Under the pieces are notes generated by a model, which saw nothing but the letters and a program-made list of their open reading frames with translations, did not search any database and had not been told where the DNA came from. A DNA stretch of 64,000 bases from Streptomyces sp. Ncost-T10-10d (GTDB lineage Bacteria > Actinomycetota > Actinomycetes > Streptomycetales > Streptomycetaceae): the NCBI RefSeq assembly GCF_900091955.1, contig NZ_FMDF01000034.1, positions 20,954 through 84,953 on the forward strand. Reading direction: 5' to 3'. Position 1 is the first letter of the stretch, and every line of letters begins with the position of its first letter. The position numbers were made by a program, and so were the translations under genes. This document shows, piece by piece, positions 18,323 through 26,985 of this stretch.

Positions 18323-19792
18323 ATGAACGACCAGATTCACTCCGACGGCTCGGACCACGAGCACGGAGCGCTTGGCGAAGCCGAGTACGCGGAGTTCATG
18401 GAGCTCGCAGCGGAGGAGGGCTTCGACGCCGAAGAGGTCGAGGGCGCGATCGACGAGGCCGGTCACGGGCCGCTTCCCGTGCTCGCCGTCGTCGGCCGCC
18501 CCAATGTCGGCAAGTCGACGCTGGTGAACCGGATCATCGGCCGCCGTGAGGCGGTCGTCGAGGACAAGCCCGGCGTCACCCGCGACCGCGTCACCTACGA
18601 GGCCGAGTGGGCGGGCCGCCGCTTCAAGGTCGTCGACACCGGCGGCTGGGAGCAGGACGTGCTGGGCATCGACGCCTCCGTCGCCGCCCAGGCCGAGTAC
18701 GCGATCGAGGCCGCCGACGCGGTCGTCTTCGTGGTCGACTCGACCGTCGGCGCGACCGACACCGACGAAGCCGTCGTCAAGCTGCTGCGCCGGGCCGGCA
18801 AGCCCGTCGTGCTGTGCGCCAACAAGGTCGACGGACAGAGCGGTGAGGCGGACGCCACCGCGCTCTGGTCGCTGGGCCTCGGCGAGCCGCACCCGGTTTC
18901 CTCGCTGCACGGCCGCGGTACCGGCGACCTGCTCGACGCCGTACTCGAAGCACTTCCCGAGGCTCCGGCGCAGCGCTTCGGCACCGCGATCGGCGGACCG
19001 CGCCGGATCGCCCTCATCGGCCGCCCCAACGTCGGCAAGTCCTCGCTGCTGAACAAGGTGGCGAAGGAGGACCGCGTCGTCGTCAACGAGCTCGCGGGCA
19101 CCACCCGTGACCCGGTCGACGAGCTGATCGAGCTCGGCGGCATCACGTGGAAGTTCATCGACACGGCCGGTATCCGCCGCCGCGTCCACCTCCAGGAGGG
19201 CGCGGACTACTACGCCTCGCTGCGTACCGCCGCCGCCGTGGAGAAGGCCGAGGTCGCCGTCGTCCTGATCGACGCCAGCGAGTCCATCAGCGTCCAGGAC
19301 CAGCGCATCATCACCATGGCCGTGGAGGCCGGGCGTGCCCTGGTGATCGCGTACAACAAGTGGGACACCCTCGACGAGGAGCGTCGCTACTACCTGGAGC
19401 GCGAGATCGAGACGGAGCTCGCGCAGATCGCGTGGGCCCCGCGGGTCAACGTCTCCGCCGTCACCGGCAGGCACATGGAGAAGCTGGTTCCGGCGATCGA
19501 GACCGCCCTCGCCGGCTGGGAGACCCGCGTCCCCACCGGCCGGCTGAACGCCTTCCTCGGTGAGATCGTCGCCTCCCACCCGCACCCCGTCCGCGGCGGC
19601 AAGCAGCCCCGCATCCTCTTCGGCACCCAGGCGGGCACCAAGCCGCCGCGCTTCGTGCTGTTCTCCTCGGGCTTCCTGGAGCACGGCTATCGGCGCTTCG
19701 TCGAGCGCCGGCTGCGCGAGGAGTTCGGTTTCGAGGGCACCCCGATCCACATCTCGGTGCGGGTCCGCGAGAAGCGCGGCCGCAACAAGTAG
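18323..19792 (+). CDS. der: Ribosome-associated GTPase Der (EngA)
   Basis: Double GTPase needed for 50S subunit assembly. Two G domains with GRPNVGKST (residues ~59-67) and GRPNVGKSS (~235-243), switch motifs DTGGW and DTAGI, NKVD and NKWD specificity motifs, and a C-terminal KH-like domain. 489 aa, with a ~50-residue acidic extension at the N-terminus. ATG 18323 has GAGGA (18309-18313) 9 nt upstream; longer in-frame starts lack one. Confidence 0.96.
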   Translation: MNDQIHSDGSDHEHGALGEAEYAEFMELAAEEGFDAEEVEGAIDEAGHGPLPVLAVVGRPNVGKSTLVNRIIGRREAVVEDKPGVTRDRVTYEAEWAGRRFKVVDTGGWEQDVLGIDASVAAQAEYAIEAADAVVFVVDSTVGATDTDEAVVKLLRRAGKPVVLCANKVDGQSGEADATALWSLGLGEPHPVSSLHGRGTGDLLDAVLEALPEAPAQRFGTAIGGPRRIALIGRPNVGKSSLLNKVAKEDRVVVNELAGTTRDPVDELIELGGITWKFIDTAGIRRRVHLQEGADYYASLRTAAAVEKAEVAVVLIDASESISVQDQRIITMAVEAGRALVIAYNKWDTLDEERRYYLEREIETELAQIAWAPRVNVSAVTGRHMEKLVPAIETALAGWETRVPTGRLNAFLGEIVASHPHPVRGGKQPRILFGTQAGTKPPRFVLFSSGFLEHGYRRFVERRLREEFGFEGTPIHISVRVREKRGRNK

Positions 19793-19812
19793 TACGCAAG
19801 GCCCCATGGCGA

Positions 19813-19850
19813 AGCCCCGGACCCTTTCGCATACGAAAGGGTCCGGGGCT
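19813..19850. terminator. Bidirectional terminator after der
   Basis: Perfect 17-bp arms (AGCCCCGGACCCTTTCG at 19813-19829, complement at 19834-19850) with a 4-nt loop between converging genes. Confidence 0.9.
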
Positions 19851-19861
19851 CCGTCGTACGG

Positions 19862-20338
19862 TCAGGCCCCTCGCGATCCCGATCCCGGGGGCAACGCCGC
19901 AGGCTGGGCCCGTCCGGAGTGCCGGCCCACCCGCTGCCAGGAGCCGAGGCTGCCGGTGTGCGTGCTCGGGCCGCTGCCGTGTCCGGTGGCCCCGCTGGGT
20001 ACGGAGAGACCGCTGGAGAGCCCCGTGGAGAGACCGGAGTGGCTGCTGAGCGGGATGCGGCTGCCGAAGGCCACGAAGCCGAGATGCTCCTCGCCGCTAC
20101 GATCACCCGGCAGCGCCCGGAACGACCGGCGGTACTCGGAGTACAGCGCGTCGTAGATCGGGGTGTGGGACTGACCGCCCGAGGGTTCCTGCGAGGGGCG
20201 CATGGCAGGGATCGGGCTCGGGCGTTGACGGGAGGAGTCGTATGGGTGCACGTATGTGCCAACGACCCCGCTGTCCGTCGGATGCGGGCCCGGCGGAGAA
20301 ATAGCTGTTCGCCGCGGGTGCGAGGAGCCGACGGCCAT
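19862..20338 (-). CDS. Actinobacterial protein of unknown function (158 aa)
   Basis: Not assigned to a known family. The central segment SHTPIYDALYSEYRRSFRAL, followed by PGDRSGEEHL, looks ordered. The ends are Ser/Gly/Pro-rich and probably disordered, with short SGLSTGLSSGLS repeats. ATG 20338 is used, 2 nt after the stop of the upstream gene on the same strand; an inner ATG near the PSQEP segment is possible. It forms a two-gene unit with its upstream neighbour. Confidence 0.65.
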   Translation of the reverse strand: MAVGSSHPRRTAISPPGPHPTDSGVVGTYVHPYDSSRQRPSPIPAMRPSQEPSGGQSHTPIYDALYSEYRRSFRALPGDRSGEEHLGFVAFGSRIPLSSHSGLSTGLSSGLSVPSGATGHGSGPSTHTGSLGSWQRVGRHSGRAQPAALPPGSGSRGA

Positions 20339-20340
20339 GA

Positions 20341-21180
20341 TCAGGTCCCGGCCAGCGGCATGGCCGCGGCGACCAGGAGCCCGCCGGCGGCGGCCCTGTC
20401 CAGAGCGTCGCGCAGCAGGTCCTCGCGGGGCTGCTGGCCGATCGCCCCCGCCGGAGCGGCGAAGACGAGCACGGTCTGCGACTTGTTGGCCGCGGTCCGC
20501 CAGCCCTCGGTGACCTGGAGCGGCGCATGCGCCTGCCACCAGGCGACCGGGGCGCCGCCGCCGGTGCCGGGCTGGAGCACGGCGTGCAGCTGGCCCATGG
20601 CGAGCAGGACCGACCAGCCGTGCAGCACCGCGGGCATCCGGTCCATCCGGTGGACCGGGTGGAAGCCCTGCTCCAGCAGCAGCTGGAGGAATTCGTCGCC
20701 CCGGCTGCCGTCCGTGCCCGGGCGGGCGATCGCGCCGGTCGGCTCGACAACGAGGGCCGGATGGAGCTCGTCGTCGATCAGGACGAGGCCGCTGGTGATC
20801 CCGAGGACGGCCTGTTCGGGGCTGAGACCCTCCGGGCTCCCAGGGCGCTCCGCTTCGCTGCCGGTGATGCTGCGTACGGCGCCCTGTAGTTGCTCCTCGG
20901 CGACCTGGACGACCTGCGAGGGGATGCAGGTCGCGTGGGCGAAGGCGAGGACAGCGGTTTCGTCACCGACGAAGAGCACCGTGCTGGTGCGTTCCTGTTC
21001 GGAGTCGCCGGGGGTGCGGCAGGAGGTGCAGTCGTAACTGCCCGGGGTGTTGTCGCCGACGAGCAGCCGGTCGGCTTCGGCGTCGCCGATCTCGGCGCGT
21101 ACGTCCTCGCTGACGTCGAGCATGCGCGGCACGGGTGGCTCCTCGAACTCGGTGCGTGCGCCGGGCGGTTCCCGGCTCAT
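20341..21180 (-). CDS. Conserved actinobacterial protein of unknown function (279 aa)
   Basis: A soluble protein with no recognised catalytic motif. It has a CTSC pair (YDCTSCRTPG) near residue 50 that could bind metal or form a disulfide, and ends in an alternating hydrophobic region. No clear Shine-Dalgarno precedes ATG 21180; an inner ATG at 21123 with GAGGAGCC upstream is an alternative. It lies upstream of, and nearly touches, the 158-aa gene. Conserved position next to der suggests a housekeeping role, which is an inference. Confidence 0.75.
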   Translation of the reverse strand: MSREPPGARTEFEEPPVPRMLDVSEDVRAEIGDAEADRLLVGDNTPGSYDCTSCRTPGDSEQERTSTVLFVGDETAVLAFAHATCIPSQVVQVAEEQLQGAVRSITGSEAERPGSPEGLSPEQAVLGITSGLVLIDDELHPALVVEPTGAIARPGTDGSRGDEFLQLLLEQGFHPVHRMDRMPAVLHGWSVLLAMGQLHAVLQPGTGGGAPVAWWQAHAPLQVTEGWRTAANKSQTVLVFAAPAGAIGQQPREDLLRDALDRAAAGGLLVAAAMPLAGT

Positions 21181-21259
21181 GCAGAAGACAACGGGCGATC
21201 TGCGGCCGGGGTCACGCGAGAAAGGGAACGTAATCGAACCATCCGGCGCAGAGGGTGAA

Positions 21260-21274
21260 TCTCAGGATCTGAGA
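21260..21274. promoter_or_regulatory. 15-bp palindrome in a divergent promoter region
   Basis: TCTCAG-GAT-CTGAGA lies between the divergent starts at 21180 and 21491. It is a possible operator. The remaining ~310-bp gap shows no gene. Confidence 0.3.
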
Positions 21275-21490
21275 GGCCGATTGCGACCAGTTTCTCCTGA
21301 TTCGTCATACGGAGATGTGGTCGACTCGGCCATGGGCCGGTTCGCCGATACATCGACAAATCAGGAAAACGGGTGAGCGTGAGAGGGACTGAAACTGGCC
21401 GATGCCCGGAGTGAACCGCCGGCCCGTCTGTGCCGTCATGGCAAGTGCCGTCCCCCCGCCGATCAGCCGAACCAGGAGATATGGCGTTTC

Positions 21491-22774
21491 ATGCACATTT
21501 CTTTCCTGCTCCACAATGCCTACGGGGTCGGGGGCACGATCCGTACGACGTTCAACCTCGCCGGGGCGCTGGCCGGGCACCACGACATCGAGATCGTGTC
21601 GGTCTTCCGGCACCGCGACGTCCCCGCACTGGGCGCCCCCGAAGGCGTGCGCATGAGCCATCTCGTCGACCTGCGGAAGAAGAGCCCGTCCTACGACGGC
21701 GACGCGGCCGAGCACGCCCGTCCCGCAACCGTGTTCCCGCGCGGTGACAGCAGGTACCACCAGTACAGCAGGCTGACCGACGTGCGGGTGGCGGACCATC
21801 TGCGTTCCCTGGACGCGGATGTCGTGGTCGGAACCCGTCCGGGGCTCAATGTCCAGATCAGCAGGCAGACCCGGCGCGGTCCGGTCCGGATCGGGCAGGA
21901 GCACCTCACCTTCGACAGCCACAGCTACCGGCTGCGCCGCGAGATCGGGCATCGCTACGCCCTGCTCGACGCGGTCACCACCGTCACCGAGGCCGACGCC
22001 CGCGCCTACCGGACCGGGCTCAAACTGCCCGGCGTACGGATCGAGGCCATTCCCAACAGCGTGCCCGAGCCGGGGATCGCGCCCGCCGACGGCGACAGCA
22101 AGTGGGTGATCGCCGCAGGCCGGCTGCACAAGGTCAAGCGGTACGACCTGCTTGTCAGGGCGTTCGCCGACGTGGTCGCCGTCCGTCCGGACTGGCGGCT
22201 GCGCATCTACGGCGGCGGCGACGCGACCGGGAACGAACGCCGGACGCTGCTCGCGCTCATCGGTGAACTCGGCCTGCACAACCATGTGTTCCTGATGGGG
22301 TCGGTCAACCCGCTGGAGGCCGAGTGGCCCAAGGGGGCGATCGCCGCAGTCACTTCGGACCGCGAGTCCTTCGGCATGACCATCGTCGAGGCGATGCGCT
22401 GCGGCCTGCCGGTCGTGGCCACCGACTGCCCGCACGGCCCGCGCGAGATCATCGAGGACGGCACCGACGGACGACTGGTGCCGGTCGGTGACGCGGCGGC
22501 GGTGGCGGACGCCCTGCTCGGTCTGATCGGCGACGACGAAGCGCGGCACCGCTCGGGCCGCGCCGCGCTGGCCGCGTCGCAGCGGTTCGACCCGTCACGG
22601 ATCGCCGAACGCCATGAGCGGCTCTTCACCGAACTAGCCTCCCGAGCCCCGCGCGACCGTTCGCACGGCGCTCTGCGCACCACACTGCACCGAGCCCGCG
22701 GCACCGTGCTGGACGGGGCGTACGCCCTGCGCTACAAGGCCGCCGATGTCATCCGCAAGGGGAAGCCCGCATGA
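21491..22774 (+). CDS. Glycosyltransferase family 4 protein
   Basis: GT-B fold glycosyltransferase, 427 aa. The N-terminal acceptor domain opens ISFLLHNAYGVGGTIRTTFN, and the C-terminal donor domain has AAGRLHKVKRYDLLVRAF and the EX7E-type motif ESFGMTIVEAMRCGLP. It probably uses a nucleotide sugar to decorate a cell-envelope or secreted polymer; the acceptor is unknown. AGGAGAT lies 12 nt before the ATG. ATGA overlap with the next gene suggests a joint product. Confidence 0.87.
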   Translation: MHISFLLHNAYGVGGTIRTTFNLAGALAGHHDIEIVSVFRHRDVPALGAPEGVRMSHLVDLRKKSPSYDGDAAEHARPATVFPRGDSRYHQYSRLTDVRVADHLRSLDADVVVGTRPGLNVQISRQTRRGPVRIGQEHLTFDSHSYRLRREIGHRYALLDAVTTVTEADARAYRTGLKLPGVRIEAIPNSVPEPGIAPADGDSKWVIAAGRLHKVKRYDLLVRAFADVVAVRPDWRLRIYGGGDATGNERRTLLALIGELGLHNHVFLMGSVNPLEAEWPKGAIAAVTSDRESFGMTIVEAMRCGLPVVATDCPHGPREIIEDGTDGRLVPVGDAAAVADALLGLIGDDEARHRSGRAALAASQRFDPSRIAERHERLFTELASRAPRDRSHGALRTTLHRARGTVLDGAYALRYKAADVIRKGKPA

Positions 22775-23625
22775 CCGTCTCCGCAGAGCGACAGACGCCA
22801 CGAGCCGACTGCGTCGCAGGCCCCGACGGCGGGATCACCTTCGACCTCGACCTCCGTCGCCGCGAGGCCGGGGAGACGCCCGAACTGCTTCTGCGGCTGC
22901 GCGGGGGCAAAGGCACGGGCGGCGACGGCGACACCGTACGCCTGCCCCTGAGCCCGCTCGGCGGGGGGCGGCTGCGAGCGGTGCTGCCGGGCACCGTGGC
23001 GCCTGCCGAAGGCCGTTGGGACGTCTATGTGCGTGAGCCGGGCGCGGACGACGACGGAGCGGTGGCCGTCGAGCCCGGAATCAGGGATGTGCGGCTCCTC
23101 ATGGACCGCACACCGGAGACCGGGCGGATCGCGGTCCGTATCCCGTACCCGACCGTCGACGGCCGGCTCGCCGTGCGCTGCTGGGTCCGCTCACCGCACG
23201 CCGAGGCCGGGCCGGTCACCTTCGACGGGGGCGGGATGACCGTCGAGGGCACGCTGTACGGGACCCGCCTCGGCGACGACGCCCGCGTCGAGGCGCGACT
23301 GACCGGCGCCCCCGACCGGGTCTGCCGGGTGCCGGTCGCCGGGAAGGAAGGCACGTTCTCCTTCACGCTTCCGCTCGATCGGCTGGGCACCGGGCCGGTC
23401 ACCGAGCAACAGCTGTGGACGCTCTGGCTGCTCCCCGGGACGGGCGCCGGGGAGTCGGCCGACGGCGTACGGATCTCCCGCATCCTCGATGACGTCTGGG
23501 ACCGCAAGAACAGCTTTGTCTACCCGGCCCGCAGCGCAGGGGAGGGCGTCCGCGCCATCCCCTGCTACTCGGCCGACAACGATCTCTGCGTACGGCTCGT
23601 ACCGGACCCGGCGCAAGCCCGGTAG
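22771..23625 (+). CDS. Beta-rich protein coupled to a glycosyltransferase
   Basis: A 284-aa protein without signal peptide or membrane helix. It is dominated by alternating strands with conserved-looking units (RWDVYVREPG, TEQQLWTLWLLPG), suggesting tandem Ig-like or beta-sandwich modules. It begins inside the stop of the glycosyltransferase, so the two are co-translated. Relatives are sometimes annotated as transferases because of this neighbour; no transferase motif is visible here. Confidence 0.72.
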   Translation: MTVSAERQTPRADCVAGPDGGITFDLDLRRREAGETPELLLRLRGGKGTGGDGDTVRLPLSPLGGGRLRAVLPGTVAPAEGRWDVYVREPGADDDGAVAVEPGIRDVRLLMDRTPETGRIAVRIPYPTVDGRLAVRCWVRSPHAEAGPVTFDGGGMTVEGTLYGTRLGDDARVEARLTGAPDRVCRVPVAGKEGTFSFTLPLDRLGTGPVTEQQLWTLWLLPGTGAGESADGVRISRILDDVWDRKNSFVYPARSAGEGVRAIPCYSADNDLCVRLVPDPAQAR

Positions 23626-23682
23626 ACCGTCGGCAGCCGGTTGCGGACGCAGGCTGTCCGCAACCCCTGGAAGACTCGCCCC

Positions 23683-24642
23683 ATGTTGGAGACCTCGGCA
23701 CGACTGCTGCGCCTGCTCTCGCTGCTCCAGGCCCACCGGGACTGGTCGGGCGCCGATCTTGCGGAACGGCTCGGGGTCACCCCGCGGACCGTCCGCCGTG
23801 ACGTCGACAAGCTGCGCGAACTGGGCTACCCGGTCAACGCCAGCCCCGGCACCGGCGGCGGATACCAGCTCGGCGCCGGTGCCCAGCTGCCGCCGCTGCT
23901 CCTCGACGACGAGGAGGCCGTCGCCGTCGCCGTCGGGCTGCGCACCGCGGCGGGCCATGGCGTCGAAGGCATTGGCGAGACCTCGGTACGCGCCCTGGCC
24001 AAGCTCGAACAAGTGCTGCCGAACCGGCTCCGGCGCCGGGTGAACGCGCTGAACACCTTCACCGTGCCGCTGCTCCGCGGACCCGGCGCGTCCACCGCCG
24101 ATCCGGGTGTCCTCACCGAACTGGCCGGAGCCTGCCGGGACAGCGAGCGGCTGCACTTCGAGTACCGGGACCATTCCGGCTCCGTATCGCGCCGGACCGT
24201 CGAACCACATCGGCTGGTGTGCACCGAGCGCCGCTGGTATCTCGTCGCCTGGGACCTGGACCGCGCGGACTGGCGCACGTTCCGCACGGACCGGATCACG
24301 CCCACGCCGCCGCACGGCCCGAGATTCGTCCCCCGCGACGCACCGGCCGAGGATCTGGCCGCCTATGTCGCGAAGGGAATCTCGACCACCGTGTACGCGA
24401 CGCACGCAGTGATCCGGCTGAAGGCGGGGATCGAGCGCGCGGCCGAACGGGTATCGCCGTCCTCAGGGGTGCTGGAGGCGGAAGGTGCCGACAGCTGCCT
24501 GCTGCGCGCCGGGGCAGCGAGTCTCGATGTGCTGGTCCTCCACGTCATGATGCTGGGGATCGACTTCGAGGTCGTCGAACCCCCGGAGCTCAACGACGCG
24601 ATCAGGGTGGCCAGGGACCGGCTGTCCCGAGCCCTGGACTGA
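23683..24642 (+). CDS. WYL-domain transcriptional regulator (YafY type)
   Basis: Residues 1-65 form an HTH_11 domain (WSGADLAERLGVTPRTVRRD) and the rest a WYL sensor domain, with RRTVEPHRLV and RRWYLVAWD containing the defining W-Y-L. 319 aa. ATG 23683 fits the family start; an in-frame TTG at 23641 would add 14 residues and is less likely. It stands alone. WYL proteins often sense nucleic-acid-derived ligands, but the target is unknown here. Confidence 0.88.
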   Translation: MLETSARLLRLLSLLQAHRDWSGADLAERLGVTPRTVRRDVDKLRELGYPVNASPGTGGGYQLGAGAQLPPLLLDDEEAVAVAVGLRTAAGHGVEGIGETSVRALAKLEQVLPNRLRRRVNALNTFTVPLLRGPGASTADPGVLTELAGACRDSERLHFEYRDHSGSVSRRTVEPHRLVCTERRWYLVAWDLDRADWRTFRTDRITPTPPHGPRFVPRDAPAEDLAAYVAKGISTTVYATHAVIRLKAGIERAAERVSPSSGVLEAEGADSCLLRAGAASLDVLVLHVMMLGIDFEVVEPPELNDAIRVARDRLSRALD

Positions 24643-24692
24643 GCGCTTCCACCGGCGTCCCCATACCGGGATGGTTCGGGTTGTCCGCTATA

Positions 24693-24722
24693 CGGGCGAC
24701 AGCGAGTGGCTGTCGCCGGCCC
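24693..24722 (+). terminator. Probable terminator after the WYL regulator
   Basis: Stem GCGACAG (24696-24702) / CTGTCGC (24710-24716) with flanking CGG/CCG pairs, 50 nt after the stop. The rest of 24643-25055 contains no gene that I can support. Confidence 0.55.
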
Positions 24723-25055
24723 GTGGTACGGATTTGTGACCAAAAGATAAGGCTGCCATAAGGAAGCGTGAATTCCCGGTGGCATGCTCATTTACGCAGA
24801 CCATTCAACTCGGAAATTCCAGCTGTTCGATACGGAATATTCCGCCTTTCTTTCGGGCCTTCCGTGTGATCGTTTCCCGGCCCGTGTGATTACTGTGTGT
24901 CCGGTCGCGGGCCACGTGCTCGGGTGGCGTGATTCGAGCGGCACGCGTGTCGTGATCCTGTGACACAAGCGTGACCGCCGAGGGACGTGAGGGTGCCGTG
25001 CGGTGGTCGGCGCCCCGCCTTCCGTCGTGGTCCGCGGCCGCCTACGGTGAGAGGT

Positions 25056-25271
25056 ATGGCATCCATACCGACTCCTTCCGCCCAGCCGGCCGACACACCC
25101 GGTGCGTACGTCGGCCTCCTCGTCGACGCGGCCGAGCGGCGGGCCCGCAGGCATGGCTGGAGCACCGTCAGATCCCTGCCGCCGGGCGCGATCATCACCA
25201 TGGAGTTCCGGACCGGACGGATCAACTTCGAGGTCGCCGATGCCGTTGTCACCCGCTGCTGGGTGGGCTGA
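25056..25271 (+). CDS. Small I78-type peptidase inhibitor-like protein
   Basis: 71 aa. The second half, PPGAIITMEFRTGRINFEVA followed by VVTRCWVG, matches the pattern of the I78 inhibitor family (TxDyRPxRLNV...G), a small serine-protease inhibitor fold. No signal peptide is seen, so it is probably cytoplasmic. GAGAGG is directly upstream of the ATG. It ends just before a bidirectional hairpin. The inhibitor role is a family-level inference. Confidence 0.72.
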   Translation: MASIPTPSAQPADTPGAYVGLLVDAAERRARRHGWSTVRSLPPGAIITMEFRTGRINFEVADAVVTRCWVG

Positions 25272-25307
25272 GGATCCCTGCGCCCCGGGTTCCGGGCCCG
25301 GGCATGA

Positions 25308-25339
25308 GCGAAGGCCCCGACCGGAGTCGGGGCCTTCGC
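25308..25339. terminator. Bidirectional terminator
   Basis: Perfect 14-bp arms (25308-25321 / 25326-25339) with a 4-nt loop between converging genes. Confidence 0.88.
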
Positions 25340-25387
25340 CGTGCGGGGGAGCGGCTGTGCGTACCGGCCCCGCTGCTCCTGGGGTGT

Positions 25388-26431
25388 TCAGCCGCCGGTC
25401 ATCGGGCGGGCGGGGGTGGTGCCGCCGCGTGGCGTACGGTCCGCGTGCGGCGGGCGCCGGCTGCCGGCCGGGGTGACCGGGGTCCGCTCCGAGCGCATCA
25501 GATGCGCCGGATGCGACGGGGGCGCCGGGTGTGCACGCGAGCGGGCGCCCGTGACCGTGCCCGTGGTGGTCGCCGTGTGTCCTCCCGCGGCGACCGGCTC
25601 CAGCACCGGGCTCTGCGCCACGGTGTCGCCGCCGTCCAGTTGCGGGAGCAGAACGGTCCGGGGTCCTCCGGCCGCGACGGGCACGGAAGGAACGGGACGG
25701 CCGCGTCCCCGCAGGGTCCCGCGCTGGGCGAAGATCCAGGCCTCGGCCCTGGTGATCAGCGGCTCGACCCAGGGCAGGCCCAGCAGGATCAGCAGCCCCG
25801 CGGCCCAGCCCAGCAGTACATCGCTGAGCCAGTGCGTGCCGAGGTAGACGGTGGTGAGTCCGACGCCGAGCGAGACGATCGCCGACGTTGCCGACAGGTA
25901 GCGCCTGGCCCGCGGGGTGGTCGCCAGATAGGCGAGGATCCCCCAGGTGACGACCGCGTTGGCGGTGTGGCCCGACGGAAATATATCGCCGCCGGCGAAG
26001 AGCTCCGCGGAGCCGATCTGGGTCGCGTAGTGCGGGCCGAGCCGCCCCAGGCCGATCTTGACCGCGCCGACCGTCATATTGAGCAGCAGCAATGCGGCGG
26101 CGAGCGTCAGCAGGGGCCGCAGCGTGTGCTGCCGCCAGGAGCGCCAACCGAGCCAGCAGGCGACCATGGTGGCGGTGGGGCCGCGCTGGCCGAGCACGAT
26201 GTAGTAGTCGAGGAAGGCATGGATTTCCGGCCACTGTTGATACGGCCGGAAGAGCATGACCTTCCAGTCCAGGGTCACCAGCCAGGAAGAGGTCAGCACG
26301 GCAACGACGATGGCGAGATAGAACGCCAACGTCCCGCCGAAGAGAGCGATGCGATGACGGCTCATCCGCGGTGGCTCTATCTTCGGCGGCTCCGGCTCCC
26401 GGTCCAGGCGGGCAAAGATGTCGGTACGCAC
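25388..26431 (-). CDS. Membrane phosphatase, PAP2 family
   Basis: Integral membrane phosphatidic-acid-phosphatase-type enzyme, 347 aa, with about six membrane helices in residues 25-245. The PAP2 signature is visible as KIGLGRLGPH, PSGHTAN and a final YLGTHWLSDVLLG (catalytic His and Asp). The last ~100 residues are a disordered Pro/Thr/Arg tail. GTG start at 26431. The substrate may be a lipid phosphate or undecaprenyl pyrophosphate; sequence alone cannot tell. Confidence 0.88.
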   Translation of the reverse strand: MRTDIFARLDREPEPPKIEPPRMSRHRIALFGGTLAFYLAIVVAVLTSSWLVTLDWKVMLFRPYQQWPEIHAFLDYYIVLGQRGPTATMVACWLGWRSWRQHTLRPLLTLAAALLLLNMTVGAVKIGLGRLGPHYATQIGSAELFAGGDIFPSGHTANAVVTWGILAYLATTPRARRYLSATSAIVSLGVGLTTVYLGTHWLSDVLLGWAAGLLILLGLPWVEPLITRAEAWIFAQRGTLRGRGRPVPSVPVAAGGPRTVLLPQLDGGDTVAQSPVLEPVAAGGHTATTTGTVTGARSRAHPAPPSHPAHLMRSERTPVTPAGSRRPPHADRTPRGGTTPARPMTGG

Positions 26432-26680
26432 CCAATCGACGTTACAGCGAGTTAGTGCGCGAACAGGTCGATCCGGTCTCTTTGTGATGACGATGTGATG
26501 TGGACTATGTCTCAGTCGGGCCTTAATTCCTGACCCGAAGAAGTGTATCGACGGGTCTCTGCGCTATTGATTTCGCACTCATTTCGGAAGGATGTTTGGG
26601 TGCGGACGGAAAAGCGCAAGGGTGCCGGTATGAATTTCTCCGACTTCTCGTAAGGGTGAAGCGGGCAGTGTCCGTCCGGT

Positions 26681-26698
26681 CACCGAACGCGTTCGGTG
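26681..26698. promoter_or_regulatory. 18-bp perfect palindrome upstream of the MFS exporter
   Basis: CACCGAACGCGTTCGGTG, a perfect palindrome about 290 nt before the exporter start, in the 554-bp gap 26432-26985. It looks like a repressor operator, but no adjacent regulator gene is present. The rest of the gap has no supported gene. Confidence 0.45.
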
Positions 26699-26985
26699 TG
26701 GGCCCGGCAAGTGCTCCGGGCGTCACGCCGAGTACCTTCTGTGCCGGGCGTGAAGGCCGTCCGCGCGGGTTCGTGCAGGTCCGAGCGGGTCCCGAGCGGC
26801 GGCTCGGCGTGGCGTACGCCACACTTCACGGCCCATCGGGGTATGAGGTGGACCACGTGTGAGTGCTCCGAACTCGCGTACGCTGACGGATCACTCGCCC
26901 GTCGATGCCGGGCCCCGAGGGACAGTGAACCGCTGCATCCCCGGCTGGCCTGCCGAACGCGAGGGACCTTTTGGGAGGTACATGC

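Noticed and set aside
26523..26862. Two small open frames (minus 26523-26822, plus 26596-26862) in the exporter's upstream gap
   Set aside because: No Shine-Dalgarno, no motif, poor third-position bias, and they overlap the palindrome region.
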